Shown: in pieces, positions 43,491 to 52,583 of the stretch | How positions within the stretch are numbered: the first letter of the stretch is position 1 | How the letters are laid out: each line of letters starts with the position of its first letter | Assembly: GCF_040222385.1 (NCBI RefSeq) | Contig: NZ_JAVKDF010000028.1 | Coordinates: 1 to 64,000, forward strand | DNA: 64,000 nt | From: Imperialibacter sp040222385 | Lineage (GTDB): Bacteria > Bacteroidota > Bacteroidia > Cytophagales > Cyclobacteriaceae | Direction: 5' to 3' | Program-made: the position numbers and the translations under genes | The notes under the pieces: model-generated | Databases searched by the model: none | What the model was told of the DNA's origin: nothing | What the model saw: only the letters and a program-made list of their open reading frames with translations

Positions 43491-44045
43491 ATGGAGTTTA
43501 AAGAAATTGCAACAGTGTCTGGCAAAGGCGGACTTTACAAAGTTCTCAATCCTACCCGCTCAGGCGTCATACTGGAATCGTTAGATGAGAAGAAGTCCAA
43601 GCTGATAGTCAACGCTAACTCCAAAGTGTCTATCCTTCATGAGATTTCTATTTACACCACCGACAATGAAGGCACGGTGGCGTTGGAGGACGTGATGCGC
43701 AAGGTGCACAAGGAATTTGCCGGCGACACTGGTCTAACCAAAAACTCTGATAACGAGGAGCTGAAGTCATTTCTGAAGCATGTGTTGCCCACTTACGATG
43801 CCGACAGGGTATACGTGTCCGACATTAAGAAGCTGGTGAACTGGTACAGCATTTTGGTGGAGGTGGCCCCTGAGGTTTTCGACGAGCCCAAAGAAGAGGT
43901 GAAGGAAGAAAAGCCTGCTAAAGCCAAAGCGCCTAAAGAAGCGGGTGAAAAGAAAGCTCCTGCTGCCAAGGCCGCTGAAAAGCAACCTAAGGAAGAAAAG
44001 ACCAAGGCCAAGCCCGCAGCCAAAAAGAAGTCCGCAGACAAGTAA
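43491..44045 (+). CDS. DUF5606 protein with Lys/Ala-rich tail
   Basis: A 184-residue Bacteroidota-specific protein. The N-terminal 125 residues (MEFKEIATVSGKGGLYKVL, then KFVLPTYDADRVYVSDIKKLV-type region) match DUF5606. The last 50 residues are a low-complexity Lys/Ala/Glu/Pro tail like those of histone H1-type and ribosome-associated proteins. Function unknown; the tail suggests nucleic-acid contact. The stop shares a base with the next start (TAATG). Confidence 0.85.
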   Translation: MEFKEIATVSGKGGLYKVLNPTRSGVILESLDEKKSKLIVNANSKVSILHEISIYTTDNEGTVALEDVMRKVHKEFAGDTGLTKNSDNEELKSFLKHVLPTYDADRVYVSDIKKLVNWYSILVEVAPEVFDEPKEEVKEEKPAKAKAPKEAGEKKAPAAKAAEKQPKEEKTKAKPAAKKKSADK

Positions 44046-44380
44046 TGGCCGAACGTGATCTTGCCAACAGGGCTCTGGAGTTGCTGAACAAGCATTTCGA
44101 GGTGCCTGAAAGTGTTGAGAACACCGCAGCTGATGATGAAGACAAAGCCAGGAGTCTGCTTATAGAAGTGCTGACTCCTGTCGTTCGCCGAATGCTTGAT
44201 CAATCCTTTGAACAGCTACTGAACATCCTCTACCGGATCGACTTGCCTGAACCTAAAGTCATATCCTTGCTGGAAGAGAGCGCACCCGAACAGGTGGCGG
44301 GTAATCTTACAGCTGCCATTGTAGACCGGCAGCTGGAGAAAATTAAGCTACGGGAGAAGTATCGGCAGTCGCCAGACTGA
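44045..44380 (+). CDS. Conserved hypothetical helical protein
   Basis: A 111-residue, predominantly helical, acidic protein with no domain I can name. It is coupled to the DUF5606 gene by a one-base overlap, so a related role is likely. Its last 38 bases overlap the end of the convergent fbp gene. Confidence 0.7.
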   Translation: MAERDLANRALELLNKHFEVPESVENTAADDEDKARSLLIEVLTPVVRRMLDQSFEQLLNILYRIDLPEPKVISLLEESAPEQVAGNLTAAIVDRQLEKIKLREKYRQSPD

Positions 44381-45368
44381 ACGACTCTGCCATTTCCATC
44401 ATTTCGCTGGATCCGATAAAAAAGGGTGTTCTCTGGTGAAGCTCGTTGGGTAGTAAATCAAGAATTCTGTTTCCTTTTCCGTCTGTGGCTTTTCCGCCTG
44501 CCTGCTCAATGATATAGGCTAGTGCATTGCATTCGTAAAGCAGTCTCAGCTTTCCGTTAGGCGCTTTCGAAGTAGCCGGGTAAATATAAATGCCGCCTTT
44601 CAGCATGTTTCTGTGAAAGTCGCCGACCAACGAGCCAATATACCGGGCTGTGAGTTGGTTTTCCTTGCAGTGCTGAATATACTGCTGAACACCAGGATCG
44701 AAAAGCTGACTCGACCCTTCGTTGATGGAGTAAATATTGCCAGTGGTTGGAGTTTTCATGTTGGGGTGCGACAGAAAGAACTCTCCCAGCGACGGATCAT
44801 AAGTAAATCCATTGACCCCGTGTCCTGTGCTGTACACCAGCATGGTAGAAGAGCCGTAGAGCAAATAGCCTGCCGCCACCTGGTCATCACCTTTTTGCAG
44901 CACATCCTCCCGCAGGGCGGGGCCACCTACCGGCGATAGTCTTCGGTAAACTGAAAAAATAGTACCAATGGATACATTGACGTCGATATTGGAAGAACCA
45001 TCAAGCGGGTCGATGGCAACGATGTACCGGCCATGAGGATTGTTAAGGTCGATGATGCCGTCGTCTTCTTCCGAAACAATGGCGCACACCTCGCCGCCGT
45101 TTCTCAGCGCTCTTTTGAAACGGATATTGGCAATGACATCAAGCTTTTGTTGATTTTCACCCTGGATGTTCTGCTCACCGACTGAGCCTCCCAGATCCAC
45201 CAGGCCGGCACGGCTAATCTCTCGATTGATGATTTTGCCTGCCAGCCCGATGTCTCTCAGAATTTGGGATAATTCCCCGGTAGCGAAAGAAAATTCGTCT
45301 TGTTTGTTTTTAATAAAACGATCAAGCGTTGTGCCAACAGGTTGGCCCAATTTGCTTTTGTCTACCAT
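44343..45368 (-). CDS. fbp: Class 1 fructose-1,6-bisphosphatase
   Basis: A 341-residue enzyme of gluconeogenesis. DPLDGSSNIDVNVSIGTIFSVY holds the metal-binding Asp residues, ISRAGLVDLGGSVGEQNIQGE the N-terminal region, and YIYPATSKAPNGKLRLLYE-type sequence the substrate site. Close to the usual length; the last residues overlap the convergent upstream ORF by 38 bases, which may be a C-terminal extension. Confidence 0.94.
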   Translation of the reverse strand: MVDKSKLGQPVGTTLDRFIKNKQDEFSFATGELSQILRDIGLAGKIINREISRAGLVDLGGSVGEQNIQGENQQKLDVIANIRFKRALRNGGEVCAIVSEEDDGIIDLNNPHGRYIVAIDPLDGSSNIDVNVSIGTIFSVYRRLSPVGGPALREDVLQKGDDQVAAGYLLYGSSTMLVYSTGHGVNGFTYDPSLGEFFLSHPNMKTPTTGNIYSINEGSSQLFDPGVQQYIQHCKENQLTARYIGSLVGDFHRNMLKGGIYIYPATSKAPNGKLRLLYECNALAYIIEQAGGKATDGKGNRILDLLPNELHQRTPFFIGSSEMMEMAESFSLATADTSPVA

Positions 45369-45454
45369 CCGCTTAAACTTTGGGTTAATGTCTAAAACAG
45401 GCTTAAAACTACATCTAAATCGATTGCACCAGCAAGAAAACCGCTGAAAATATT

Positions 45455-46333
45455 TTAAATATACCTGGAAAGTGTTCGCTCAACAGCTGGGAGATAGGAG
45501 GTGCCAAACAGGTTGACATGCACCATCAGGGGGTAGAGGTTACAGAGATCGGTTCTCTCTTTCCAGCCAGGCTGCAGGGGGAAAGATTCGTGGTAGGCGG
45601 AATAGAAGGAGGCATCAAATCCTCCGAACAGCTGGGTAAAGGCCAGGTCCATTTCCCGGTGTCCGAAATAAACTGCAGGATCGATGAGCCAGGCATGTCC
45701 GTCGGGCCCTGCGTGCACGTTTCCGCTCCACAGGTCGCCGTGCAGCAGGGAAGGGGGCTCTTCAGGAAAAAGAGTGGGCAGCTTAGCGTGGAAGGCTTCA
45801 AATCGCAACACCGTGTCGTTTGCAATAAGGCCGTTATAGGCTGCCAGGCCCACCTGTGGTTTTAGCCGACACTCAATAAAGAAATCGGCCCACGATTGCT
45901 TGGATTCATTTTTTTGTGGAAGGCGGCCAATGTAGTTGTCGTGATCGAGGCCAAAGTAACTGGAGGAGTTTTGGTGAAGAGCGGCCAGTTCCCTTCCAAG
46001 TGTTTCCGCATGGTTGGCAGCCCGCCTGCCTGACTCCAGGAATTCAAGCAATAAATAATCTTTCCCTTCAATGGTACCCGTGTTGATTATTTCCGGCACC
46101 CGCACCGCTCCTGTGTCTTGCAGGAGCTTCAGCCCCCTGGCTTCCACTTCAAACATGCCTGCTGGTGCGCTTTCGTTCCATTTCAGAAAGAATACGCCAG
46201 CCTTGCAGTTTAGCTTTACCGTGTTGTTAATGCAGCCACCGGCAACAAAGCTAAAATCGATGTCTTCTGTTTCTACACCCGTACTTTGGAAAATGACCTT
46301 TTCGAAAAACGATTTGAAGTGCTCGTCAAACAT
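45455..46333 (-). CDS. Fructosamine kinase family protein
   Basis: A 292-residue kinase of the aminoglycoside-phosphotransferase fold. LLHGDLWSGNVHAGPDG contains the catalytic Asp and LIDPAVYFGHREMDLAF the metal motif, both in the fructosamine-3-kinase pattern. Members phosphorylate ketosamines on glycated proteins or free ribulosamines (deglycation). Read in one unit with the phosphatase gene upstream, with no gap. Confidence 0.9.
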   Translation of the reverse strand: MFDEHFKSFFEKVIFQSTGVETEDIDFSFVAGGCINNTVKLNCKAGVFFLKWNESAPAGMFEVEARGLKLLQDTGAVRVPEIINTGTIEGKDYLLLEFLESGRRAANHAETLGRELAALHQNSSSYFGLDHDNYIGRLPQKNESKQSWADFFIECRLKPQVGLAAYNGLIANDTVLRFEAFHAKLPTLFPEEPPSLLHGDLWSGNVHAGPDGHAWLIDPAVYFGHREMDLAFTQLFGGFDASFYSAYHESFPLQPGWKERTDLCNLYPLMVHVNLFGTSYLPAVERTLSRYI

Positions 46334-46804
46334 TTAGAGGTTCTTTTCCCGGGCAATGCTGTCTATTAATTTGTCGCTTGCCCGCCACAGCATGTCGTAC
46401 ACTTGCTGAAAGCCGTCCATGCCTCCGAAGTAGGGATCGGGCACATCGAGGCTGTCTCGTCGCTCATCGAACTCTCGCATCAAGTGAAAGTGAGGATGAT
46501 CCTTTTTGAAAACCGACGCAATGTCTCTGTAGTTGTTTTGATCCATGGCAAGGATATAGTCAAACTCGTGATAGTCTTCAATCCGAATCTGCCGGGCCTT
46601 GTGGTCAATAGGTGTATTGTTGCCAATGGCGCAGTCGATGGTACGTGGGTCGGGATCGGCGCCGATGTGGTAGCGTGAAGTTCCCGCTGAATCGGACGCT
46701 ATCTGGTCGGACAGCCCCCGCTCTTTGAGCTGCCGGTTAAAAATTGCTTCCGCCATCGGTGACCGGCAAATATTTCCCAGGCATACAAAAAGTACCTTTA
46801 TCAT
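46334..46804 (-). CDS. Low-molecular-weight protein-tyrosine phosphatase
   Basis: A 156-residue phosphatase. FVCLGNICRSPMAEA is the Cys-x5-Arg P-loop at the N-terminus and VPDPYFGGMDGF carries the general-acid Asp. Family members act on phosphotyrosine, often in exopolysaccharide control. Directly followed by the fructosamine kinase gene with no intervening base; the pair is suggestive, since such phosphatases can act on ribulosamine phosphates. Confidence 0.92.
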   Translation of the reverse strand: MIKVLFVCLGNICRSPMAEAIFNRQLKERGLSDQIASDSAGTSRYHIGADPDPRTIDCAIGNNTPIDHKARQIRIEDYHEFDYILAMDQNNYRDIASVFKKDHPHFHLMREFDERRDSLDVPDPYFGGMDGFQQVYDMLWRASDKLIDSIAREKNL

Positions 46805-46859
46805 GCTTAAATATGGCCTTTTAAAATAAAATGAAAAAAAATAAATTATTTCCGAAAAG

Positions 46860-46897
46860 GGTGGTTACCTCTAGGTGGTTTCCCGTATATACCTCTA
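46860..46897. promoter_or_regulatory. Interleaved direct repeats upstream of the phosphatase operon
   Basis: GGTGGTT occurs at 46860-46866 and 46874-46880; ACCTCTA occurs at 46867-46873 and 46891-46897. The interleaved pattern upstream of the phosphatase start (46804) could be a regulator binding array. No known consensus is recognised. Confidence 0.3.
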
Positions 46898-46937
46898 CAT
46901 AACACAAATTTATTCATACACCTGTTTAACAGTAAAG

Positions 46938-46965
46938 AAAGCCTCTTGATCTTCAGGAGGCTTTT
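46938..46965 (-). terminator. Intrinsic terminator of the serine hydrolase gene
   Basis: AAAGCCTCTTGA (46938-46949) pairs with TCAGGAGGCTTTT (46953-46965) with one mismatch and a 3-base loop. It lies just past the stop of the minus-strand serine hydrolase gene and has T-rich flanks on both strands. Confidence 0.75.
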
Positions 46966-46994
46966 CTTCTTTTACAGCCTTCAATATCGCTTCA

Positions 46995-48092
46995 TTATTT
47001 GTCACCGGCGAGAAAAAGCTCGACGATCCGGTCACTCACATTTCCATACTTTGTAACAGAGGAGTTTGATAAAAGCACGAGAATCAAGCCTTCTTTGGGG
47101 TAGACCCGAAAATCAGTAATGCCTCCCACAGAGCCGCCGGTGTGGCCGAAGCCCTTTCTGCCGTTCTTTTCCCAAACACCCCAACCAACCCCGTAACCAG
47201 TTGGGTTGCCGTCTGCCAGCACTTGAGAGGTGAGCAAAATGGAACGACTGCTATCGCTCAGGAAAGTTCCTGTTCTGTAGGCTTCACCAAATTTTATCAG
47301 GTCGGTGGTGCAGGAAATAAATCCGCCGCCAGCCCATTTGTAGCTGTTATCAACATAAGTTGCGTTCACGATGCTTCCCAGGCTGTCGAGGTCGTAGAAA
47401 GAGGTGCGCCCCTGGATAATCTCGTGGTTGACATCTGGTGTGGTACGGCCCATGTGCAGGGCGTCAAACACATTCTTTTGCACAAAAGGAAGAAAATCTT
47501 CCCCGCTGGCACCTTCTACCACGGCACTCAGGAGGTTGAAGCCATAGCTCGAATACGAATACCGTGTGCCGGGCTCAAACAATAACGTATCGTCTTTGAA
47601 AATATCGAGTCCCTCCGCAACCGTGGGGTAATAGCTGCTGCTTAGCATTTCATTTCCCCTGTAGTGCCTGATGCCTGCAATATGGCCGCCCACCTGTTTC
47701 ACGGTTACGGGATACTTCTTTGCTGGGAAATTGGGTACGTAGGTTTGCACAGGTTGTGTGAGGTCGAGTTTACCTTCATCCATCAGCCACGCAACAGCAG
47801 ATGCAGCTATCGGCTTTGAAACACTACCTATCCTGAAAAGCGTGTAACCTGCTTTGACAGGGACTTCGTTCTCAAGATCGGCATAGCCAAAACCTTGTGA
47901 CCATACAATCTCGCCATTGATGGCAACGGCTACGTCGATGCCCGGCACTTTCTCAGCGGTCATCAGCGAATCTATCATTCGGCTGCTTTCGGCAATGGCT
48001 GCTTCGTAAGGTGCGGAAGACGTTTCGGGTTGTTGGCAACTGTAAGCGAAACAGATAGCGGCAAGGTAGGTCAGGAGCATTTTTTTCATCAC
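46995..48092 (-). CDS. Beta-lactamase-fold serine hydrolase, lipoprotein
   Basis: A 365-residue class-C-like serine hydrolase. A lipobox-like FAYSC near residue 19 follows the signal. RIGSVSKPIAAS holds the Ser-x-x-Lys nucleophile, YSSYGFNLL the Tyr-x-Asn-like motif, and GFGHTGGSVGG the third motif. These enzymes include esterases, D-peptidases and LACTB-like proteins; true beta-lactamase activity is not implied. Expected to be anchored in a periplasm-facing membrane. Confidence 0.87.
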   Translation of the reverse strand: MMKKMLLTYLAAICFAYSCQQPETSSAPYEAAIAESSRMIDSLMTAEKVPGIDVAVAINGEIVWSQGFGYADLENEVPVKAGYTLFRIGSVSKPIAASAVAWLMDEGKLDLTQPVQTYVPNFPAKKYPVTVKQVGGHIAGIRHYRGNEMLSSSYYPTVAEGLDIFKDDTLLFEPGTRYSYSSYGFNLLSAVVEGASGEDFLPFVQKNVFDALHMGRTTPDVNHEIIQGRTSFYDLDSLGSIVNATYVDNSYKWAGGGFISCTTDLIKFGEAYRTGTFLSDSSRSILLTSQVLADGNPTGYGVGWGVWEKNGRKGFGHTGGSVGGITDFRVYPKEGLILVLLSNSSVTKYGNVSDRIVELFLAGDK

Positions 48093-48215
48093 TCAATATA
48101 ATCAAATTTGAAAACAGGGCAGCCGCCGCTCACATCAGCCATTTGGAGAATGACAAGAAATGCTTCGAATTCCCGGGACAAATGGTTATCTTGATTGAAA
48201 CCTATTTAAATACAT

Positions 48216-49616
48216 ATGCAGAGAAGATCATTTGTAGCTACTACCGGAGCGGCCGTGGCCGGCTCCATGTTGGTGAATCCCATGAATGCTTTCGCCCGCC
48301 GGGCAAAAAGGAAAGTAGTAATGGTAGGCACAGGGTCAAGGGGAATTGGCTTCTGGGGAAAGAGGGTTGTTAACAGCTACGGCGACGACCTTGAGTTTGT
48401 TGGCCTGCATGATGTGAACAAAGGGCGGATGGAGTTGGCTAAAAACGACTTTGCGCCCAACGCCAAGATGTTCGACAACTTCGACGACATGCTTGACAAA
48501 ACGAAGCCGGATCTGGTGATTGTTACCACCATGGATTCTACGCACCATGAGTTTGTTATCAAATCGCTGAACAAAGGCTATAACGTGCTAACAGAAAAGC
48601 CCATGACGACCGACGACGTCAAATGCCAGGCGATACTGGATGCTGAGCGCAAGTCGGGCAAAAAGGTGATTGTGGGCTTTAACTACAGGTATTCTACTTT
48701 GGCCACCGCCATCAAGCAGCAACTGGCGGATAATGTAGCAGGGAAACTCACCTCGGTGGACTTCCATTGGTACCTCAATGTGTACCATGGAGCGGATTAC
48801 TTCCGTCGCTGGCACCGGTTGGTTGAGAACAGCGGAAGCCTTTGGGTGCACAAGGCCAGTCACCATTTCGATCTGCTCAACTGGTGGATCGACTCCGATC
48901 CGATTGAAGTGGTGGCATTTGGGGAGCTGGAGCACTACGGTAAGAACCATACTGAATTCAAGCATACCAACTGCCGGCCGTGCCCACACAAAGGCAACTG
49001 CAAGTTTTACTGGGACATGACCAAGAGCAAAAACCTGATGAGCCTGTACGCTGACAATGAAAAATATGATGGCTACCTGAGAGACGGCTGCGTATGGAAG
49101 GACGATATCAATATTTATGATAAAATGAGTGCGCAGATCAAGTATGCTAACGGAGTGGTGGTGAACTATTCGTTGACGACCTACTCACCGTACGAAGGCT
49201 GGAGAGTGGCCTTCAATGGCATGGAAGGAAGGCTGGATAGTTGGGAGGACATACCCTGGCAGCAGGGCAAGGACGAGGTAGACCAGGCCAACCGCCATGA
49301 GCTGGAAATGACGCAAGGCAAAAAGGAAGAAGCTGAGGAGTTTGACCAGATGATGGTGATGAAGAACTTTGCCGACTATCAGCAGATCAAAGTGCCGAGA
49401 GTGAGAGCGGGCCATGGCGGCGGCGACAGCCGACTGCAGGACAGAATTTTTAAAGATCCGAATGCGGCCGATCCATTGCGTCATGCAGCTGGTAGCCGTG
49501 ATGGAGCCATGGCGGTGCTGATTGGTGTGGCTGCCCGAAAAAGCATAGAGCAAGGCAATAAGAAGATCAGGATTGCCGACCTGACCGATTTGAAACCCAG
49601 CGTAAAGCGACTTTAA
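48216..49616 (+). CDS. Tat-leader Gfo/Idh/MocA oxidoreductase with Cys cluster
   Basis: A 466-residue oxidoreductase. A twin-arginine leader (MQRRSFVATTGAAVAGSM) precedes the Rossmann motif VGTGSRGIG (residues 37-45). EKP at 127-129 carries the conserved catalytic Lys, and KASHHFDLLNWW is the second substrate motif. A cysteine group, Cys253, Cys256, Cys262 and Cys292, recurs in a subfamily of these enzymes and may bind metal. Exported folded, so its NAD(P) must be tightly bound. Likely acts on a sugar or inositol derivative. Confidence 0.88.
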   Translation: MQRRSFVATTGAAVAGSMLVNPMNAFARRAKRKVVMVGTGSRGIGFWGKRVVNSYGDDLEFVGLHDVNKGRMELAKNDFAPNAKMFDNFDDMLDKTKPDLVIVTTMDSTHHEFVIKSLNKGYNVLTEKPMTTDDVKCQAILDAERKSGKKVIVGFNYRYSTLATAIKQQLADNVAGKLTSVDFHWYLNVYHGADYFRRWHRLVENSGSLWVHKASHHFDLLNWWIDSDPIEVVAFGELEHYGKNHTEFKHTNCRPCPHKGNCKFYWDMTKSKNLMSLYADNEKYDGYLRDGCVWKDDINIYDKMSAQIKYANGVVVNYSLTTYSPYEGWRVAFNGMEGRLDSWEDIPWQQGKDEVDQANRHELEMTQGKKEEAEEFDQMMVMKNFADYQQIKVPRVRAGHGGGDSRLQDRIFKDPNAADPLRHAAGSRDGAMAVLIGVAARKSIEQGNKKIRIADLTDLKPSVKRL

Positions 49617-49640
49617 TAGCTACATGTGCGAAGGCGGGGC

Positions 49641-50276
49641 TTACGTTGTAAGCCTTGCCTTAAAAATCGGCCTGATGGCCAGCCAAATCAGCGGAGGCAG
49701 CCCCGCACTCAGTATCACAGCAATGGTTGGGTTTTCCGTTCCCGCACTTCCAATAAAGGCAAAAACAAATCCCATAGGAATGGCGCTGGCGGCCAGCGCA
49801 AGATGAAAGTGAGTGGCATTCATGCGTACCATGCCAGCCATGCAGGAGATTACCTCCGGAAACACGGGCAGCCAGCGGGAGAGCACCACCACCCAGCCGC
49901 CTAATTTACCAGAAAGCTTTTTGCCCTTTTCGTAGTCCTTTTCACCCAGCAGCTTGATGGCCGCCTTCTCACCCATGAGTCGGCACAGCCAGTAGCCGAA
50001 GGAACCTGTGATAAACGAACCGGCTGCACTTATCAACCCACCCACAACCGGCCCATAAATATAGCCCAGGGCAGACATGACAAGCGTGGCTGGTAGTGGC
50101 AGCAGCAAGTCGCCCATCAGCAGCACAATGCCCATGAGCCAGGCCCAGCTGCCGTACTGATTGAGCCAGCTGACCGAGCCCTCCATGGAGAAAGTCTCCA
50201 TGAGTGGGTCTCCCCAAATGAAGAAGGAGATCAACACTATGGCCGCCAGGGCGAGGAAAAGGTAAAGGAGCCGCAT
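49641..50276 (-). CDS. VTT-domain (DedA-like) membrane protein
   Basis: A 211-residue inner-membrane protein of the SNARE-associated/VTT family. LPATLVMSALGYIYGPVVGGLISAAGSFITGSFGYWLCRLMG and VVLSRWLPVFPEVISCMAG match the reentrant-loop motif with its conserved Arg. Family members act in lipid scrambling or ion homeostasis. Convergent with the oxidoreductase, divergent from the following gene. Confidence 0.88.
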   Translation of the reverse strand: MRLLYLFLALAAIVLISFFIWGDPLMETFSMEGSVSWLNQYGSWAWLMGIVLLMGDLLLPLPATLVMSALGYIYGPVVGGLISAAGSFITGSFGYWLCRLMGEKAAIKLLGEKDYEKGKKLSGKLGGWVVVLSRWLPVFPEVISCMAGMVRMNATHFHLALAASAIPMGFVFAFIGSAGTENPTIAVILSAGLPPLIWLAIRPIFKARLTT

Positions 50277-50381
50277 AAACGAAAGTATTCAGGAGAGGTA
50301 ATTTAAGCAAAGGGAGTTGGTTTTTATACTGCCATTTTTCGAAGGAAACCTTTAATTTTAGCTCACTAAGAAAACAAAGTT

Positions 50382-50828
50382 ATGCCGAAACCTACGCCCG
50401 AACCGATTGACCCCGCCAAAGTACCACAGCTGGCTGCTGAGCTTGTAAAAAAGGTGAAATTCCCTGTGCTGGCTACCATCGACAGTGATCAGCCCAGATT
50501 GCGGCCCGTGTCGCCGGTGCGTACAGACGGTTTTACTGTGTATGTGGCTAACCTGAAAAGCTACGGAAAGACGGCGGAAATTGCCACCAACCCCAAAGTG
50601 GAGCTTTGTTATGTCGACGAAGAGCATAACCAGGTGCGGATTACCGGCGTGGCTGAGGTGGTCGCTGATAGAGCGCTGTTGGAAGACATCTGGAACAGCA
50701 ACCGCCTGTTGCAACACTACCTGGGCAGCGTTGATAATCCGCAGCTGATCGTGTATAAGGTAGTGCCCAACCGGGTGAGGTTCATGCTGGAATGGGCGCT
50801 GGAGTACTATGAGGTGCCGCTGGCCTAG
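50382..50828 (+). CDS. Pyridoxamine 5'-phosphate oxidase family protein
   Basis: A 148-residue FMN split-barrel protein. VKKVKFPVLATIDSDQPRLRPVSPVRTDGFTVYVA and IATNPKVELCYVD are the first strands of the PNPOx-like fold. Members include general-stress FMN/F420/heme-binding proteins; the small size and lack of dimer-specific PdxH residues argue against true PdxH. Function unknown. Confidence 0.85.
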   Translation: MPKPTPEPIDPAKVPQLAAELVKKVKFPVLATIDSDQPRLRPVSPVRTDGFTVYVANLKSYGKTAEIATNPKVELCYVDEEHNQVRITGVAEVVADRALLEDIWNSNRLLQHYLGSVDNPQLIVYKVVPNRVRFMLEWALEYYEVPLA

Positions 50829-50978
50829 CCACTTGCCAGCGATGGTTTAATATACCGATGTTTCCGCCAACAATTTCCCCATTCAACACTTTTGCTTTGT
50901 GATCTTCATAGTCAGGTGGTAACTTATAGTACGTTCCATGTATTGAAAAAACTATAGAACGCTCTAACTACTTAAACT

Positions 50979-52493
50979 ATGGCACCAGCAAGAAAAATCA
51001 ACCGGCGGGAGTTCGTCGGGTCGGCTGCTTTGGCGTCAATGGCATTCACCATTGTTCCCAGGCATGTTGTGGGAGGCACAGGTTACGTTGCTCCCAGCGA
51101 CAAGCTCAACCTGGCCTACATTGGCTGCGGCACCCAGGGCATGAGGGAAATGGTCGGCCTTATTGCCAACCCCAAGCTGCAAATCACCTCCGTTTGCGAT
51201 CCCAACAAACTGAGCACCAACTACATCGATTGGTCACCTTACGGCATAAGAAACAGTATCCGAAAGGCGCTGGGCGACGACTCCTGGGGGGCGAACTTCA
51301 ATGGGATTATGGGCGGAAGGGACATCGGTCTCGATTTCGTAACACGATACTATGCCAAAAACAAACCATCGGGTAAGTACAAAGGCTGCCAGTCTTACGA
51401 AGACTTCCGGGAGCTGCTGGAGAAAGAAACCGACATTGATGCGGTGAAGGTGATGACGCCTGATCATTTGCACGCTACTGTGTCGATAGCAGCCATGAAA
51501 AAAGGCAAGCATGTGGTGATCCATAAGCCCATTGCCAACCGGATGCACGAAACCAAGCTGACCATAGACACTGCCAGGAAAACCGGCACGAGCACCCACC
51601 TGCTGGCGTGGAGCAAGCGGAGTGGTAATGACGTGGTCAAGAAATGGATTGATGAGGGTGCGATTGGTAACCTTAAGGAAATTCACAACTGGTCGTACCG
51701 CCCGGTATGGCAGCAGTGGACGCAAAACCCGACCGACAAACCAGCTGTTCCTGATGGCTTCAACTGGGATCTGTGGCTGGGCCCTGTGCCTGATCGGCCC
51801 TACCACCCCGACTATACCCACTGCGTGTTCCGGGGCTGGTACGACTTCGGTGGAGGCAGCATAGCCGACATGGGCCACTACAGCCTGTGGCCACTGTTCC
51901 TGACTTTGGGAGTGAAAACGCCTGCCTACAGTGCCGAAGCTTATGGTACCACTACCAGAACAACTGTGGACGGGGTAAGCAAAGCGGTGGTGAACGATGT
52001 TGCCTTCCCTTACTCGAGTATCGTCAGGTTTAAGTTTGCCAAACAAGAGACACTTCCTGCCTTCGACCTGTTCTGGTACGACGGCGGCATGAAACCACCA
52101 ACACCTGAAGAGCTTGAGGTCGATGGAAAGGACATGCCACAGGAAGGGATGATGTTCGTGGGAGATAAAGGAAAGATTTTGGCGGAGTTCAGGTGTGAAA
52201 ATCCAGTACTACTGCCCGAAGCACGGATGAAAAGCTACCTGGCAGGGAAGCCAGCCCCCGAGGAAACCACGGTGCGGGGCGACGATGTTTGGATTGATGC
52301 CTTTCAAAGTAAAACGCAGTCACCTGGCAGCTTCCTTTATGCGGGGGCTACTTCTGAAACAATCAACCTTGGTGCTGTGGCCCTGCGGGCAGGCAAACGG
52401 GTGGTTTATGACTCAGCGAAAATGGAAATAACGAATGATGCCGAAGCGAACAAGTTCCTGAGAAGAGAATACAGGAAAGGCTGGGAGCTGTAA
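50979..52493 (+). CDS. Tat-leader Gfo/Idh/MocA oxidoreductase
   Basis: A 504-residue oxidoreductase. The leader contains INRREFVGSAALASMAF, a Tat motif, then YIGCGTQGMREMVG as the Rossmann start, VMTPDHLHATVSIAAMKKGK and VIHKPIANR around the catalytic Lys. WYDFGGGSIADMGHYSLW is the substrate-side motif of the sugar-dehydrogenase-like group. Longer than the family mean through a C-terminal extension. Followed by a sugar isomerase-type protein with the same type of leader. Confidence 0.88.
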   Translation: MAPARKINRREFVGSAALASMAFTIVPRHVVGGTGYVAPSDKLNLAYIGCGTQGMREMVGLIANPKLQITSVCDPNKLSTNYIDWSPYGIRNSIRKALGDDSWGANFNGIMGGRDIGLDFVTRYYAKNKPSGKYKGCQSYEDFRELLEKETDIDAVKVMTPDHLHATVSIAAMKKGKHVVIHKPIANRMHETKLTIDTARKTGTSTHLLAWSKRSGNDVVKKWIDEGAIGNLKEIHNWSYRPVWQQWTQNPTDKPAVPDGFNWDLWLGPVPDRPYHPDYTHCVFRGWYDFGGGSIADMGHYSLWPLFLTLGVKTPAYSAEAYGTTTRTTVDGVSKAVVNDVAFPYSSIVRFKFAKQETLPAFDLFWYDGGMKPPTPEELEVDGKDMPQEGMMFVGDKGKILAEFRCENPVLLPEARMKSYLAGKPAPEETTVRGDDVWIDAFQSKTQSPGSFLYAGATSETINLGAVALRAGKRVVYDSAKMEITNDAEANKFLRREYRKGWEL

Positions 52494-52583
52494 GAGAATG
52501 CAGAATTGTGGTGCCCACAACTTGTTGGTGGCACCACTTGCATCGGCAAAACTAACCGAAAGAAAAATTAAACACCTAACGAT

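Noticed and set aside
46995..48092. Calling the serine hydrolase a beta-lactamase resistance gene
   Set aside because: Class-C-like fold motifs are present, but the family is broad and the sequence shows no specific resistance feature.
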